A stretch of 64,000 nucleotides of DNA from Tritrichomonas musculus (GCA_039105265.1 JAPFFF010000015.1:2542001-2606000), one strand, 5' to 3'; numbered from the stretch's first letter, positions 28,004 to 38,017 are shown. The notes: generated from the sequence alone by a model not told the origin. Numbers and translations are program-made.

Positions 28004-29314
28004 TTGAGTGTATCAACTTGCATAATTTGCGGCAAAGCTCTTTCAACTACAGGTGATCATCAAGTATGCTCTCTTGCATGCGGACATCTTGTTGGTTTTA
28101 AATGCATTAATGAATGGTTTGAGCAATTTCCTTTTTGCCCAGTTTGTAATAAAGAAATGAAGTTAAGTGATATTCAACTTCTATTTTGGACAACTTCAGT
28201 CACAAGCGATTCCTTTGATCTTGAGAATATGGTAATAAATACCAAAAAAATTAAGAACGAAATTCAAAGTTTGGAAAAAGATATTCACGAAGTTGAGGAG
28301 AAACTTAAGAAAGGGAAAGATGCTCTAGCGAAGAATGTTACAATTGTAAAAACAAAAGCAATTACCGAATTTTGCCAAATTTCTCAACCTGGGCTTATAT
28401 ATGATAGACCAATCATTGATGGATTTCGAATGCACACAACACATCACATTTTTATTAATACTTCGAGAGATCGAAAATCTGATAAGTTTGGAATACAAGT
28501 CTCAAAATTCAATTCACTTGATGATTATTCTTTTATCCCACTTCACTCGACACAGATTAGAGATATTGCTTCAAATGGACTTGATGTAATAACATGCTCA
28601 CTGGACAAAACTATTCGAATAACATCCACAGCTTCACAAAAAAGTATCAGTCAATTTAATCTCTCAGTACCGCTTTGGTGTTGTGCAGCTATTAATGATA
28701 ATATGATCGCTGCAGGAGGAGACAGAGGCTTTTTTACGGTAATTGATAAAAGAACGAATAAATCTGTAGCTACAAAGAATATACCAGGACCACCAGTAAA
28801 TTCAATGGCATTACTGAATCCATCAACTGTTATGTGCCTCACAGCAAAAGATTTATATTTTTTTGATATATTAAAAAGTGAATTTATTGGATATAAAAAA
28901 GATGATTGCGGAGGATTTTCTCTTAGACAGTGTACTGGATCTCCATTTTACTCTATTTTAACCAGAAAAGATGGTGAAGCATCTATATCATATAAAGCAT
29001 TGGACCAAAATAAAACTTTCTCGACTTTTTCAACAGCAAAAATTGGAATGTTTAAAAATATTATTAGACCTTCACTTTATTGCTATGGCGATTCAATATA
29101 CTCAGCAGTACCAAATGAGCCAACACTCGATTTTTCATTGTTTGCACTATCACAATCAAATTATGATATGTGGAGCCAGTGGAGTCCGAGATGGACTCGC
29201 AGTAAAGAAAGAGAACCTGTTATTGATTGCTTGATTTGTGAAGAAAGAAATGAATTTATTGTTATTTCTTTATCTCCAAATCATATCTATATGTATTCGG
29301 TACCACCTCTTTGA
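28004..29314 (+). CDS. RING-finger, coiled-coil and WD40-like protein (RFWD3-like E3 ligase), no ATG start
   Basis: The 436-codon frame has a C3HC4-type RING at residues 6-50 (CIICGK...GDHQVCSLACGHLVGFKCINEWF...CPVC), the spacing and the GDH...CGHxxGxxCI signature typical of RFWD3. A coiled coil follows at about 75-110, then a beta-propeller-like part (about 155-436) with weak WD-type strands. RFWD3 is a ubiquitin ligase acting on RPA and RAD51 at stalled forks; transfer of that role is inference. The frame begins with TTG directly after an in-frame TAA at 28001; the next in-frame ATG would remove the RING. Either the start codon mutated from ATG, initiation is non-AUG, or the 5' end was lost to the debris upstream. 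The stop lies 93 bp before the next gene's ATG. Confidence 0.7.
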   Translation: MSVSTCIICGKALSTTGDHQVCSLACGHLVGFKCINEWFEQFPFCPVCNKEMKLSDIQLLFWTTSVTSDSFDLENMVINTKKIKNEIQSLEKDIHEVEEKLKKGKDALAKNVTIVKTKAITEFCQISQPGLIYDRPIIDGFRMHTTHHIFINTSRDRKSDKFGIQVSKFNSLDDYSFIPLHSTQIRDIASNGLDVITCSLDKTIRITSTASQKSISQFNLSVPLWCCAAINDNMIAAGGDRGFFTVIDKRTNKSVATKNIPGPPVNSMALLNPSTVMCLTAKDLYFFDILKSEFIGYKKDDCGGFSLRQCTGSPFYSILTRKDGEASISYKALDQNKTFSTFSTAKIGMFKNIIRPSLYCYGDSIYSAVPNEPTLDFSLFALSQSNYDMWSQWSPRWTRSKEREPVIDCLICEERNEFIVISLSPNHIYMYSVPPL

Positions 29315-29407
29315 TTTTTATTGTTAATAAATGAATTATTTGCTTTTTTTGTTTTATCACTTTTTTTTTTTCAATGGTCAAATAAATTGGTTATTTCACC
29401 TCATATT

Positions 29408-30466
29408 ATGAAATCTTTAAATATAGATAACATTGCTTTAAATATTCTTCCAAAAAGTTACGATTCACACGTAGGAATTAATTATACCTCATGCACATCA
29501 AATTTTAATTATTCATACTTCTACAATCGTGGAATTTCATTTTTTAATTTTGATTCAAAACATAATCCAAGTATCAAATATGTTCATAATGTACAAGAAA
29601 AATCACTTGAAATAAAGTTTGATATGAATACACATATTGATAATATACAAACATCTGTCGTTTATCATCCATTTATGTTACATAATTTTATTTTAGTTCA
29701 AAGATTTATTAATTTAATTAAAACGAAGCATTTTTCAATGCCAATCGCTAAACTTGAAATTGACTCAATAAATGGAATGAATTTCTTTTTCAAAAATAAG
29801 ATTCGTCCTTTTGCTGATTCTAAAAATTCAAAATTTTTAAAAATTAATGTTGAAAACTCATATTCATCCAATATTTTATGCTCAAATATACAATTTGCTT
29901 TTCCATCATTTAGGTTTTCTATATTTTCAAATACAAAACAATCAGTTTTTTCAATGAAATTTGGACCATATTTTAACATTTTGTCTAACTTTTCATTTGT
30001 TTTTGATCATAACAAATTCATAACTTTTTTACCTGAAGCTTACATAACAGATCCTCTGAAATTGTTTTCTTCACTTTCGAAGAAATATCAATCAATTCTC
30101 AAAATTAATCATGAAAAAGATGTTCTTGGAGTTAAATTTGATTCTGAAAACAAGTATTTTCTTTTGCGGCATGAAAATCATTTTAAAACAGAAAAGGGAA
30201 GTATGATTGATTGCGGACTATCAATCTCTTACAGGCAAAATAGTTTGAAAACAGGAACTGGTTTGAGATACACAACTGAAGATAAAAAATGGTCACTTTC
30301 ATTAGGAAAAACGGAAAATACCAAATTAAACGCAAGTATTTCTCGGTTGCTTAATAATGACACCCAGATAACCGGTGGATTTTCTATTGGCCCTATTCTT
30401 ACAAAATATCCTTCAAAAAGTTTTTGTTTCGAAATTAATTTTTATAACAATGATGAAATAGATTGA
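29408..30466 (+). CDS. Putative beta-barrel outer-membrane protein (porin/Tom40-like)
   Basis: The open frame starts at TTG 29321; the first ATG at 29408 gives 352 residues starting MKSLNIDNIALNILPKSYDS. From about residue 35 the sequence is a long run of alternating polar and hydrophobic strands with aromatic girdles (for example GINYTSCTSNFNYSYFYN, and near the end SLSLGKTENTKLNASISRLL and SFCFEINFY), with no long helix and no signal peptide. That is the look of an organelle beta-barrel of the eukaryotic porin (VDAC/Tom40) class; the last strand resembles a beta-signal. In a trichomonad the target would be the hydrogenosome outer membrane. Family assignment is by pattern only. Confidence 0.5.
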   Translation: MKSLNIDNIALNILPKSYDSHVGINYTSCTSNFNYSYFYNRGISFFNFDSKHNPSIKYVHNVQEKSLEIKFDMNTHIDNIQTSVVYHPFMLHNFILVQRFINLIKTKHFSMPIAKLEIDSINGMNFFFKNKIRPFADSKNSKFLKINVENSYSSNILCSNIQFAFPSFRFSIFSNTKQSVFSMKFGPYFNILSNFSFVFDHNKFITFLPEAYITDPLKLFSSLSKKYQSILKINHEKDVLGVKFDSENKYFLLRHENHFKTEKGSMIDCGLSISYRQNSLKTGTGLRYTTEDKKWSLSLGKTENTKLNASISRLLNNDTQITGGFSIGPILTKYPSKSFCFEINFYNNDEID

Positions 30467-30848
30467 TTATTTTGTTTATGTAATTCATTTATTTTTGGTC
30501 ATTTTACTAAATGGTTCGATTTTATAGTTATGATATTTTATTTTTCATTATAATATGCAATATATTTTAATCAAATTGCTTTTAAACGTAAGTATAACTT
30601 CTGCAATATGCGACTCTATTTGGAAATAAATAAAACAATATTTTATATATATTGTTTAAAGCGTTTACTTGCATTTTCATTATATAAGAATTTCAGTAAA
30701 AACCTTCTCAAAATTTCAAAATTTCGTATTTTTTGAGCTTACAAAAAGTTTTAACGATTTTTTGAATAGATGAATGCAATATTTCTTGGGGAAAAAAAAA
30801 AAAAAAAAAAAAATAAAATAAGAAACATTAAGGCAAAATAATACAATT
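30467..30848. other. Convergent intergenic region
   Basis: This 382-bp AT-rich gap lies between two converging genes. It contains an A-run of about 21 at 30791-30812 and no supported gene or RNA. Confidence 0.5.
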
Positions 30849-31775
30849 TTAATCGCTTTGATAGTCTTGATCATCATTTCTCCTTTTTTCCAATTCATTA
30901 ATAACATTTTTAACAAGCTCAACTAGATGCTGGTCAGGTTCTGCACCCGGTCTTTCTATGTAATCTTCATCCATTTCCATCCATGGATGCTGTAGAATAT
31001 CTTCTGCTGTTGGCCTTTCAGAGGGATCAACTGTTAACATATTTTCTATTAAGTCTTGCAACTCATAACTCACATTTGGAAGCTGAATATCTCCTTCTAT
31101 AATCTGACGTGCAGTTTCAGCAACCATTCGATCAGGTGGAAGACTTGGATCGCTTACCCATGGAAAGTGGTTTGATACCATAGCATAAAGAACAACACCA
31201 GCAGACCAAATATCAGCAATCATTCCGTTATATGGCTCTTCTTTGATAATTTCTGGCGCTGAATAAACTAATGTGCCACAAGTTGTTCTCATCATAGGGG
31301 AATCACTTGATGCTTGTTTACAAATACTAAAGTCAGTAAGCTTCGCAAAATCTTGGGAAGTAACTAATATATTTTCCAATTTAATATCTCGATGAGCAAT
31401 ACCGAGATTGTGAATATATTTAATAGCTCCCATAATGTGCTTAAAGTAATGGCGTGCCCTATTCTCGGGAAGACCACCTTCGTCCATGACAAGGTCGTTT
31501 AAATCACCACCATCGCATCGTTCGAGGACAACATAAATGTTATTCTTGTCAACAAGAACATCTTTTAGTTGTGTAATACCAGGGTGCCTAATTTGGCTGT
31601 GAATTATTAATTCATTCTTAAAATGATTAAAAAAATCGTCGTTAATTATATTATTAAGATCAATTACTTTGCATGAGACTGATTCTCCAGTGGTAACATT
31701 ATGGCATTCAAAAACACGACCTGATTGACCTGCTGATAAGAATTTGGTAAATTGATAAGGACCGATTTGTTCCAT
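30849..31775 (-). CDS. Ser/Thr protein kinase, CAMK-like
   Basis: The frame extends to a TTG at 31934, overlapping the divergent neighbour, but the ATG at 31773-31775 gives 308 residues beginning MEQIGPYQFTKFLSAGQSG, exactly at the start of the kinase fold, so I use it. The domain spans about residues 6-262: Gly loop SAGQSGRV (first Gly replaced), ATP Lys in VSCKVI, HRDIKLEN catalytic loop, DFS in place of DFG, activation segment ending TCGTLVYSAPEII, and DIWSAGVVLYAM. The C-terminal 45 residues are acidic and charged. The catalytic Asp and metal-binding Asp are present, so it is probably active despite the DFS variant. Substrate unknown. It shares a 95-bp divergent promoter region with the gene at 31871. 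Confidence 0.9.
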   Translation of the reverse strand: MEQIGPYQFTKFLSAGQSGRVFECHNVTTGESVSCKVIDLNNIINDDFFNHFKNELIIHSQIRHPGITQLKDVLVDKNNIYVVLERCDGGDLNDLVMDEGGLPENRARHYFKHIMGAIKYIHNLGIAHRDIKLENILVTSQDFAKLTDFSICKQASSDSPMMRTTCGTLVYSAPEIIKEEPYNGMIADIWSAGVVLYAMVSNHFPWVSDPSLPPDRMVAETARQIIEGDIQLPNVSYELQDLIENMLTVDPSERPTAEDILQHPWMEMDEDYIERPGAEPDQHLVELVKNVINELEKRRNDDQDYQSD

Positions 31776-31870
31776 TACTATAGGATACTTTTTTGATCGT
31801 TTTTCAAAATATTGAATTTCTTTCAAAATATAGAAATGGCGAATATTTTTTTTTTGAAAATTTCTAGGAA
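31776..31870. promoter_or_regulatory. Divergent promoter region
   Basis: Only 95 bp separate the start codons of the kinase (minus) and the helical protein (plus), so both core promoters must lie here. The strings TTTCAAAATAT (twice) and TTGAAAATTTC are the visible repeated motifs. Transcription start sites cannot be fixed from sequence alone. Confidence 0.45.
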
Positions 31871-33559
31871 ATGATTTTCCATCCGAAGAAGCAAGATAAA
31901 AAAGATATTTCAGGATCTTTGAGTTCAATGTCAATAACTGATGTTTTATTAATGAATGATTTATACTATCGATATAGTAAAACCAAAACAGTCAATAAAT
32001 ATTTCGAACAACAAAGAAAAGTGTATGATATGATGAAGCTGTATCAAGAAACAGACGATAAAATTTTAATCAATAAGATTACCCGACTATGCTTTGTTCA
32101 GACTAATACTGTGATATTAAGTACGTTAAGAGATAGACAGATTATGGAATTAATGCTTGATATATTACTTACTGGCGATAATTTTAAAATTGGGAACGTA
32201 ACAGCAATTTTATATCAAGTTTCCAAAACTTTTCGTGAATCTTTATATAAAGGTTTTGAAGATATACCTGATTTTTTTTCCAGAATTATATACCGTTTTG
32301 ATAAATTATCTATTTATCAGATGTTCAATTTATTTTATGAAGATAAAGAAACGCCAGTTGGTTCTTTTTCTTTTATATATTATTGGCTTTATGCCTTTAG
32401 CCAGAGTTCACACTTTCCAGCATCAATAACAAGACCATTGCTAAGTCATGAAATAATGCAAAATTTGAATCCTGATATTCTTGACATATATCAAGATAAT
32501 GTTAACTACATTAAATTAATTGAAGAAAATACTTTCTCTCTTATCAATTTCTTTCGTACTCTTTCATTATTATGCAAAAAATCTGCAGAAAATCCTGAAT
32601 TCAAACCTTTTCAAGAGGTTTTATGCTTAGCTTCTCAAATACTTTTTAGTCCTTTTCATACTATTTGTAAACCATGCAGCAGTCAGCGAGGGACAATAAA
32701 GGATGATTGCGTTTCTGCATTAATTGAATTGTTTTTAAATTTACCAAGAGATATTCATGTTTATTATAACTGCATCGATATACTTCGAAACCATTTTTAT
32801 GGATCTCATCTAACAATTTCAGCAATTCGCTATATTACAAACAATATTAAAAATGCTGCAATGAATACGTTTGATTTTGAACTATTCTCAATCTCTGTAC
32901 CGTTTCGTCTATATTATATCAATGAAGATTACTTATATTTTACAAATATCGATGATCCAGTAAAAACTAGGCTAATTGATGAAACAAAGCCAAATAATAT
33001 TACAATGAAAGCTGGATTAGATTACATCAAAAGCTTAATTCGAACTAGCGGCACAAAGCTTGCTCAGACAAAAAAGAATCTAATAAATTCAGTTTTGGTT
33101 CTTTGGTATAATTCTGTTAATTGCGTTTTAATTAAGTCAGATGCAAAATTAGTTCAAACTTTTCTTCTGAGAATCTGTATTTGCATCGGTGATGAACTTC
33201 AAAATGAAACATATCATAAGTTATATCAGCAAATCGCAGTTCCATTTTTTAAATCTCTTATTAGTGATTATGATGCTGAAGTTATCCAAAAAAATGACAA
33301 AAGTTATTACAAAACTGTTTTCTTCAGCAGTAGTGATCTTAGTTCTATTAAAACCCCTCAAGCAACACTCAAAAAAGATGATCAATTCAATACTGAATTC
33401 ACAAAACTTTGGAATGAATTCGAATTTGAATTAGATAGGCAACAAACATCTTTTTTTGATAAAATGATAGAAGAATTAGACCAATTACTCAAAGATTCAT
33501 CATTTAATTTTGAGACTGATTTTCAATTTCCATCAGAAGAAGAAGAAGAAGAAGATTGA
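31871..33559 (+). CDS. Hypothetical helical-repeat protein, weakly SAPS-like
   Basis: The 562-residue protein is helical throughout, with short hydrophobic repeats (for example RDRQIMELMLDILL near residue 85 and LCLASQILFSPFHTI near 255) and ends in an acidic tail (about seven Glu before the stop). The arrangement recalls SAPS proteins, the regulatory partners of PP6/Sit4 phosphatase, in which helical repeats with an IMDLLL-type segment recur; this resemblance is weak and unproven. No signal peptide or membrane helix. The ATG at 31871 is the only upstream candidate and faces the kinase gene. It ends 778 bp before the next kinase. Confidence 0.75.
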   Translation: MIFHPKKQDKKDISGSLSSMSITDVLLMNDLYYRYSKTKTVNKYFEQQRKVYDMMKLYQETDDKILINKITRLCFVQTNTVILSTLRDRQIMELMLDILLTGDNFKIGNVTAILYQVSKTFRESLYKGFEDIPDFFSRIIYRFDKLSIYQMFNLFYEDKETPVGSFSFIYYWLYAFSQSSHFPASITRPLLSHEIMQNLNPDILDIYQDNVNYIKLIEENTFSLINFFRTLSLLCKKSAENPEFKPFQEVLCLASQILFSPFHTICKPCSSQRGTIKDDCVSALIELFLNLPRDIHVYYNCIDILRNHFYGSHLTISAIRYITNNIKNAAMNTFDFELFSISVPFRLYYINEDYLYFTNIDDPVKTRLIDETKPNNITMKAGLDYIKSLIRTSGTKLAQTKKNLINSVLVLWYNSVNCVLIKSDAKLVQTFLLRICICIGDELQNETYHKLYQQIAVPFFKSLISDYDAEVIQKNDKSYYKTVFFSSSDLSSIKTPQATLKKDDQFNTEFTKLWNEFEFELDRQQTSFFDKMIEELDQLLKDSSFNFETDFQFPSEEEEEED

Positions 33560-34337
33560 TTGTAGGCCACCAATATCCATTTATTTTTGTTTCACATAAT
33601 AAATAAATAAAATATAAATATATATTATCTAATACTTTAAACAAAAAATATTTTTAATTTGAACACTGAAAAGCTTTACGTGCATTTTATTAAATAAATT
33701 AAATAATGATTCTTAATCATTATTTATTTAATTCAAGAATCATTATGGAATTCAAGTGATATTTCCATGCTTAATTTAAATTGGGAATTATTAATGATAT
33801 TGTTTAAAACATTTTTTATCGAATTTAAAACATATGTATGAAATAAACAATTTTTATTTATCATCTAATTCAAAAATATGAAAAACAAAACAATATATCT
33901 TTAATAAGTACATTTTTAAGATTAGAAATGATTGATTAGTGCATTGAAATATTAAATTTCCATTAAGATAAACAAAATATTAATATCCAACCGTTTTTAT
34001 TTCAACGATATAAAACTGATACAATTTTAGGGGAAAAATGGTCATTTCCCTCAAATAAATTATTCAAATATACATAATAATTAATTTATAAATTTGAATG
34101 AAAAAATTCAAATGGAAGTTTAGAGCTGAATGTTAAAAAATTAAATAATATTCATGAATTTTAAAGAACAATATTTTTAAAATAAAATATATATCAAACA
34201 GCTCATAAAATATCTTCTACTCTAAAATAAAACATGAATACAACTTATTCTTTGAGATTTTTATAAAAGAAAATGACAAAAATCCAAAAATGTAAAATTT
34301 AAAAACTTTTTCAAAATCAAAGTTCAATAAAAATTTT
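33560..34337. other. Long AT-rich intergenic region
   Basis: No gene is supported. A perfect 10-bp stem (AATAATGATT at about 33703-33712 with AATCATTATT just after a 3-base loop) is the only clear structure. Near 33752 the string CAAGTGATATTTCCATGC resembles the arm of the MITE-like repeat at 268-326 (AAAGTGATATTTCCACTGC), perhaps a remnant or chance. Confidence 0.4.
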
Positions 34338-35615
34338 ATGCAAGAAGAGGATCTTCTTAATAATCAGAATCCTGTGGAGGTCCCTCCACAAGTTGGACCA
34401 TATAAAATACTCGAAACTATTGGATCGGGCGCTAACGCTACAGTTTACAAAGCTCTACATGTTAAATGCATGGTTACTGTTGCATTAAAGTGCATTCCAA
34501 AAAAAAATTTGACAAGCAAAATCGAATTTGAAATTTTACAACGAGAAGTTGGTCTTATGAAAGCAATGGATCATCCTTTTATAGCATCGTTATTTGAAGT
34601 TCTTGACGATTCTAAAAATTTTTATATCGCAATTGAACACGTTGAAAACGGAAACCTTCTCGATTTTATAAATTTGCATAAAGGGCTTCAAGAATCACAA
34701 GCTCGACGTATATTTTATCAGATTATCACTTGTCTCGAATACCTTCATGTTGAAAAACATGTTGTTCATAGAGATTTAAAAGCAGAAAATGTTCTTTTAG
34801 ATAAGTATTTGAATATAAGACTTGTCGATTTTGGACTTTCCAAGACTTTTAAGAAAACAGATCCATTTTTAATGACAACTTGCGGATCACCAGCTTATGT
34901 TTCTCCAGAAATTATTAAAGAATTACCATATACTGCAGCTGCTGATATTTGGAGTGCTGGAGTTTTATTATATGCTATGGTTGTTGGCACTTTACCATTT
35001 TACGGCGACAATATTTCAGCTTTACTTAACCAGATTTTAACAGCTAGCCCTCCTCTACCCAATAATTTATCACCAGAATTAAAACTTTTACTTTCTAGAC
35101 TACTTGTTAAAGATCCAAGAGGGCGAATTAAATTACAAGAAATCAAAGAACATCCCTGGCTTGCTGATTTCGAAGAAACACAAATGCTTGCAGAAGACAA
35201 ATCTTTAATAAAGTCGTTAAAAGTAATGGACGTTCAAAATCTCGAACCAGGCGTTCTTTCTGAAATGAAAGCAATTGGCTATGATGTTAGAAATCTTCTT
35301 CAAGAAATCAAATCTATTAGTATTAACTCGAGAACAGCAGCATATAAAATTTTAAGGAGACAGAGAACAATAGAAGAAATTAATTTATGGCAAACGTCTC
35401 GTCCAAGTAAAATATTAAAAATAAGAGATAGTGATCAACAACCTTTGCCTGCTAGATCAGATACAACACCAAAATCTACTACGCGATCAGAAACTCCGAA
35501 TAAATATCGTCATACTAGAATTCGGAAAACAGCTACTGATAACAGACGACCAGCTAGTCCTCTCTCAAATATTGGACATTTGCCTCCCCTTCCATCTATG
35601 ACTCCAACTTGTTGA
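34338..35615 (+). CDS. Ser/Thr protein kinase, CAMK/AMPK-like
   Basis: The 425-residue protein has a complete kinase domain at about residues 21-276: Gly loop GSGANATV, ATP Lys in VALKCI, HRDLKAENVLL, intact DFGLSK, activation segment TTCGSPAYVSPEII and DIWSAGVLLYAM. All catalytic residues are present, so it should be active; TTCGSP is the usual activation-loop phosphosite context of AMPK-related and MARK-type kinases. The C-terminal 150 residues are basic with Ser/Thr/Pro-rich low complexity (about 360-425) and may regulate or localise the kinase. Start is the first ATG, 19 bp after TTCAATAA. Substrate and pathway unknown. Confidence 0.92.
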   Translation: MQEEDLLNNQNPVEVPPQVGPYKILETIGSGANATVYKALHVKCMVTVALKCIPKKNLTSKIEFEILQREVGLMKAMDHPFIASLFEVLDDSKNFYIAIEHVENGNLLDFINLHKGLQESQARRIFYQIITCLEYLHVEKHVVHRDLKAENVLLDKYLNIRLVDFGLSKTFKKTDPFLMTTCGSPAYVSPEIIKELPYTAAADIWSAGVLLYAMVVGTLPFYGDNISALLNQILTASPPLPNNLSPELKLLLSRLLVKDPRGRIKLQEIKEHPWLADFEETQMLAEDKSLIKSLKVMDVQNLEPGVLSEMKAIGYDVRNLLQEIKSISINSRTAAYKILRRQRTIEEINLWQTSRPSKILKIRDSDQQPLPARSDTTPKSTTRSETPNKYRHTRIRKTATDNRRPASPLSNIGHLPPLPSMTPTC

Positions 35616-36114
35616 ATAATTATAAATACTAAGATAAATACATAATATATATTTTTAATAATACGAAAATTTCTAAATGTGATTTTTATATATAATTTCC
35701 TTATTTACTTTTCTTTATTACCTATTACTTTTTTTTTCAAATATTAGTGTATATTCAAGTATTTTGGAATAAAGCATTTTGAAATATTTTTTGTAATTTT
35801 CATTTGATACTAATGAAAAATAATAAGGATAATTTCACTTTATATCTCGTTGATCATCAATATGAATTTTTTTACAATTATATAAAAATAGTGCTTATTT
35901 TCATATATCATATGAAAATAAGATATTTATATCATATAAACAATTAAGTTTATATAAAAATTGCAGATATTTTTATATTTTACCCATTTATATGAGCTTA
36001 TCGTTTGCAATTTAATATTTCAATTTCATTCAATAATTCAATTGAAACCATTCAATTTTTTTTAAACGTTCCAAACAATATTTACTCTTTTTCTTTTTTT
36101 GATTTGGGATTTAA
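35616..36114. other. AT-rich intergenic region
   Basis: This 499-bp gap upstream of the coiled-coil gene contains palindromic AT stretches (TTTTCATATATCATATGAAAA near 35898-35919) and no supported gene. Confidence 0.4.
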
Positions 36115-37038
36115 ATGGAAGAAGTTGAACAGCAAATTATAAATAGCCTTTCTGAGGTTCGTGATCTTGTAAAAAGATACAAATCGATTAGTGAACAAAT
36201 TCAAATTGAAAAAAATAAATTATCTCATCATGCAAGACATATTCAAAAAGAACGCGCTTTATGCGAACAGCAAGCAATGTTTCTTGAAGATTGTATTGGA
36301 CATGCACCATCAAAAATTATTAACCTATATATTCAAAAAAATAACGACCAAAATTTATCAAAAGAAGAAGCTAAAAGTAATTTGCTAGAAATATTTAATC
36401 AAAATAATCTCAATAACACCATTAAAATACGAAATATTAAGATGAATGAAGAAATTGATCAAATGATGGAAAAAATATCAGCTCAACATCAACTTCTCAT
36501 TAAAGAAGAATCAATAATTGCAGAATTAAGAGAAAGAGGAAATCGTGAAAAAGAAAAAGAAAACGAAAATTTTCAAAAATTAATGATGAAACTTAATGAT
36601 GCATCTGATGAATTCCAAAAGTTGCATAACATCAACAAAACTAAAAAAAATCAACTTATGCAGATAGAAAATTCAAATGCTGAATTAAGGAAAAAGCTAG
36701 AGTTATCAAAAGCCGAGCTACTTAAATCAAATGAGTCCCTAAAAAATACCAGACAGATAACTCGTGAACTTACAGAAAGAAGACAAGTTTCACAAGCTCT
36801 TTCAATTCAAATAACTAAACGTGAAAATCAACTCAATCATATTCGAAGTGAAAATTCAAAATTATCAAGAGAAGAAATAAAATTGAACGAATTACTTGGA
36901 AAATTATCAGTTAAATTTGAAAACAAAAAAGCAGCACTTTTGCGCATTTTTGCTCGAATTGGAAATATTGAACAATATATTGATTCAAAAATTGATTCTA
37001 ATGATATTAGTAGAGTTTATCCATCAGAAATCAAATAA
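36115..37038 (+). CDS. Hypothetical coiled-coil protein
   Basis: The 307-residue product is almost wholly coiled coil (about residues 5-75 and 105-285), rich in Glu, Lys, Gln and Asn with hydrophobic heptad positions, broken by a short Cys/His-containing loop near 50-75 (CEQQAMFLEDCIGHAPS). No enzyme motif, signal peptide or membrane helix. Such proteins in flagellates are often cytoskeletal, flagellar or basal-body parts, but nothing here shows which. The ATG at 36115 is the first after a T-rich leader. I do not recognise the family. Confidence 0.75.
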   Translation: MEEVEQQIINSLSEVRDLVKRYKSISEQIQIEKNKLSHHARHIQKERALCEQQAMFLEDCIGHAPSKIINLYIQKNNDQNLSKEEAKSNLLEIFNQNNLNNTIKIRNIKMNEEIDQMMEKISAQHQLLIKEESIIAELRERGNREKEKENENFQKLMMKLNDASDEFQKLHNINKTKKNQLMQIENSNAELRKKLELSKAELLKSNESLKNTRQITRELTERRQVSQALSIQITKRENQLNHIRSENSKLSREEIKLNELLGKLSVKFENKKAALLRIFARIGNIEQYIDSKIDSNDISRVYPSEIK

Positions 37039-37251
37039 AAGCTTTTACTACCTTATACATGCTGTTTACAATAGATATAAGGCAATGGAAACAATCATTA
37101 TCTAATATATGAAAACATTATAAAAAGCTTGAGGGTAAGATTCTATCCAAGCACTTATGGAGCCTCATTTAGATTTAAAATCAATTTACATTTGTATTTA
37201 AATAATTTTTATTTTCCTTTCACAAAGTAAAATAATAATAATAATAACTAA

Positions 37252-37863
37252 TTAATAAACACGCACCATTACATGATTTTCAAACTTATATCTCGGATAT
37301 GCCCCATCTTGAGGTCTATTGCTAGTATTAGCCGGCCTCTCTTTTTGGAGATTAGTTACTTTTGGATATTGATATTGATAATACGTGGGTGGATTATTGT
37401 TGTTCTGACCATAATGATTTTGATTTTGGTTATCATGATGATGATGATGGTGGTGATGATGATGTCGCTCTTCTCGTTGAGGAGGAGGTGGCGGTGGCGG
37501 AGGGTTCTTTTGAGCATGCCTATTTGATTGGTGGTGATGGTGATGCCTTTCTTGTCTTTCGGAATCTAGCTTAGTTCTTGGCTTATATTTTTGCTGCTGC
37601 TGTTGTTGTTGAGCTGGTTTATGCTTGGGGCGCTGGATTTGAACTTTTTGATTATCATTAGCATTTGGAAGTTGATTACGATATTGAGCTCTTTCATTTT
37701 GCGGTTTTCCGGCTTTTACCTCAACCTTTTTAGGTGCTTTTTCTGGTTCAATAACTTTCACTGGCTTAAGCAAACTGTCTAAAAATTTAACAACTTTAAA
37801 ACGACCATGCCTATATGCAATTTTACGGCCATCTCTATTAAATAAAACAAAAAGAAATATCAT
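37252..37863 (-). pseudogene. Detached 3' piece of a DUF3447-ankyrin gene with His/Pro/Gln-rich tail
   Basis: From ATG 37861-37863 this frame encodes about 203 residues (a TTG lies slightly upstream at 37881). After a few hydrophobic residues it reads NRDGRKIAYRHGRFKVVKFL, which is the second half of an ankyrin repeat, then a basic segment, a Gln-rich run, two His-rich runs (ten His at about residues 137-146), a run of eight Pro and an Asn/Tyr/Pro-rich end. The ankyrin half-repeat continues naturally from the fragment at 37878-37982, which itself continues from the main gene at 38018-39334, so I read it as the tail of that gene cut off by disruptions. It could alternatively be expressed on its own. 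Confidence 0.5.
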
Positions 37864-37877
37864 GAAAATAAAAAAAA

Positions 37878-37982
37878 TCAAACATTGCGATCTTTCATTT
37901 CAATATCTACATTTCTAACAGAAACAAGAAACTTGACAATATCAATAAAACCATATTGGCATGCAATAAGGAAAGCTGATCT
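37878..37982 (-). pseudogene. Ankyrin-repeat remnant between the two gene pieces
   Basis: On the minus strand this stretch reads SAFLIACQYGFIDIVKFLV and then SVRNVDIEMKDRNV before a stop: one good ankyrin repeat out of frame with the neighbouring open frames. An AT-rich insertion of about 38 bp separates it from the stop of the main gene, and another of about 50 bp from the downstream piece. Neither insertion has the strict trichomonad intron ends (GTAYGT ... ACTAACACACAG), so splicing is unlikely. Sequence error is possible. Confidence 0.6.
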
Positions 37983-38017
37983 ATTAATTAAATAATTTGA
38001 AATTCCTTTATAAGTGA

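Noticed and set aside
31776-31934. Extending the kinase at 30849 into the divergent neighbour
   Set aside because: The extended start is TTG and the added residues overlap the ATG-started gene at 31871; the kinase fold begins right at the internal ATG.
37878-38017. Spliceosomal introns joining the ankyrin pieces
   Set aside because: The segments lack the strict trichomonad donor and acceptor signals, and GT-AG choices do not restore the ankyrin frame.
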